Assembly: GCF_002224125.1 (NCBI RefSeq)
Contig: NZ_NCSM01000058.1
Coordinates: 59,459 to 123,458, forward strand
Length of the DNA stretch: 64,000 nt
Reading direction: 5' to 3'
Source of the DNA: Streptomyces sp. NBS 14/10
GTDB taxonomy: Bacteria; Actinomycetota; Actinomycetes; Streptomycetales; Streptomycetaceae
Positions within the stretch are counted from its first letter, which is position 1. Each line of letters starts with the position of its first letter. This document shows, in pieces, positions 62,991 to 64,000 of this stretch. The translations under genes and the position numbers were made by a program. Below the pieces are notes generated by a model. It made no database searches. It was not told where the DNA came from and worked only from the letters and a program-made list of their open reading frames with translations.

Positions 62991-63049
62991 GGGTTGGCGG
63001 GGCGTGGTGTCAGCGGCTGAAACGATGCCTTCGACATCGCGGCTTGAGC

Positions 63050-63957
63050 GCTCCGCTTCGCTGCGCGTTGCGAGTGGGCGCGCTCCGCTTCGCTTCGCGT
63101 GCGCCTGTGCGCCGTCTCGCGGCATTCGGTTCAGGCGGGTGCGGGTTTCGTCTCGGACCCTCCGGGTCCAAAGCGCCAGCAGGAGGGGGGAGATGGGGAG
63201 GCTGGTCCGGTGTCGAGGTTCCTCGGCCCGGCGGGTGGCCGGGCTTAAAGAGGCTCCGCTGCGCTCCGCCGCAGCAGCTGCCGCGTGGTGGCCGACCGGT
63301 CAGCCGAGCGGTGCGCTGGATCGGGGGCGCGCGAGCGCGACGACAGGCGAGCACCAGCGGACAGGACCGCCCCTCCACCCACCCCCTCTTAAATTATCGC
63401 TTGATGCAGTACTTGATATAAAGCAAGCACTTTTTTAAGAGCAGGTGGGTGGAGAGCCCAACCGGACCGGCATCCTCCGCTCCGGAGGACCACCCACCGT
63501 CCCACCGCCCGCCAGCCGGTGAACACCTCTTGGGCTGGACGGCGACGATGCCTCCGGCGCCCCCTCCTCGTTCCCGTTGCTGGCCGCTGTGCGCCGAAGG
63601 TGCGAGACGATACGCGCGCGCGGCGTTGGGACCATGCCGTCCAGCGTTTGCTGGGCCGTTCGTCGCGCTCGCGTACCCCGACGCAGCGCACCGTTGGGCT
63701 GACCGGCTTGGCCACCGCGCGGCAGCAGCTGCGGCGGAGCGCAGCGGAGCCAGCTTTAAGCCCAGCCACCCACCGGGCCGAGGAACCAGGACGACAGGCC
63801 GGCCGCCCCCTTTCCCCCTTCTCGCTGGCGCTTTGGACCCGGAGGGTCCGAGACGAAACCCGCACCCGCGTGAGCCGAATGCCGCGAGACGACGGCGTAG
63901 GCGCAGGCGAAGCGCAGCGCAGCCCACGCGAAGCGCAGCGCAGCGGAGCCCACGCGC
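63050..63957. repeat. Large imperfect inverted repeat (about 0.9 kb)
   Basis: Two arms of about 310 nt mirror each other around position 63502. Examples: a perfect 40-bp match between 63141-63180 and 63824-63863; 63114-63129 with 63875-63890; 63241-63250 with 63754-63763. All give the same centre, so there are no net indels between the compared blocks. The arms are rich in cgctccgcttcgctgcgc-type short repeats and encode no plausible protein. The spacer (about 63366-63637) is AT-rich near 63390-63440. Confidence 0.85.
63373..63454. other. AT-rich hairpin inside the large inverted repeat spacer
   Basis: The stem ctccacccacc-cc-ctcttaaa (63373-63393) pairs with tttaagag-ca-ggtgggtggag (63434-63454). 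The 40-nt loop (63394-63433) is AT-rich and has an inner gcttg/caagc pair (63399-63403, 63424-63428). This is the lowest GC segment seen in the window. It could be an RNA element or cruciform. Next to it is a 7-bp hairpin tcctccg-ctc-cggagga (63473-63489). Confidence 0.6.
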
Positions 63958-64000
63958 AGCGAAGCTGCGGTCCGCGGTGCAGGCGAGTCAGCCGACCACG

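Noticed and set aside
63004..63865. Overlapping 120-177 codon frames in the right-end palindrome
   Set aside because: Composition follows the short DNA repeats, both arms give mirror-image peptides, and no ribosome site or domain is visible.
1..64000. tRNA genes, CRISPR arrays, insertion sequences, phage attachment sites
   Set aside because: No transposase or integrase motif, regular spacer-repeat array or cloverleaf was recognised on either strand.

Overview
The window is high-GC actinobacterial DNA that looks like Streptomyces: dense, often translationally coupled genes, GTG starts, rare TTA codons, XRE/DUF397 and SARP regulators, M6 protease and EhuABCD-type transport. All calls come from reading the sequence; no database search was run.

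Region A (about 0.2-10 kb) is a catabolic and uptake locus. An ABC transporter of the ectoine/hydroxyectoine type (ehuA-ehuD-ehuC-ehuB, minus strand) sits beside a DUF3830 protein, an amidase, a D-2-hydroxyacid dehydrogenase, two maleate-isomerase/EutA-like proteins and a luciferase-like flavin oxidoreductase. Region B (10-15.3 kb) holds a PAS-GGDEF-EAL protein, a secreted M6 metalloprotease and a two-gene ABC transporter.

Region C (15.5-22.7 kb) is unusual. The plus strand carries a degenerate acyl-AMP-ligase-like protein, a phosphopantetheinyl transferase and a NarL-type response regulator. The minus strand carries a 54-residue peptide gene ending in GICICTISVG, a fused YcaO cyclodehydratase with its start codon overlapping the peptide stop codon, and a DesK-like histidine kinase. 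This reads as a compact azol(in)e peptide (TOMM/LAP RiPP) module wired to a two-component system and divergent from a SARP activator. It is the strongest candidate here for something undescribed.

Region D (22.9-60.5 kb) is a large type II polyketide glycoside cluster. It has KS-alpha/KS-beta/ACP, a ketoreductase, an aromatase/cyclase didomain, a SnoaL-like and a PF04199-type cyclase, an acyl-CoA ligase fused to antibiotic biosynthesis monooxygenase (ABM) domains, further FAD and ABM oxygenases and SDRs, six GT-B glycosyltransferases, an MFS exporter, and a ligase/carrier protein/KASIII-like cassette that probably acylates the product. The deoxysugar set (thymidylyltransferase, 4,6-dehydratase, 2,3-dehydratase, 3-ketoreductase, 3,5-epimerase, PLP 3,4-dehydratase, 4-ketoreductases) fits 2,3,6-trideoxyhexoses such as amicetose and rhodinose. 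No methyltransferase or sugar aminotransferase is visible. The overall logic recalls cervimycin or polyketomycin type compounds, but product identity is inference.

Region E (60.4-64 kb) holds a DUF397/XRE pair, an anti-sigma-like ATPase, a DUF4232-type lipoprotein, and then a non-coding imperfect inverted repeat about 0.9 kb long, symmetric about position 63502, with an AT-rich hairpin in its spacer. No tRNA, rRNA, CRISPR array, transposase or integrase was seen.
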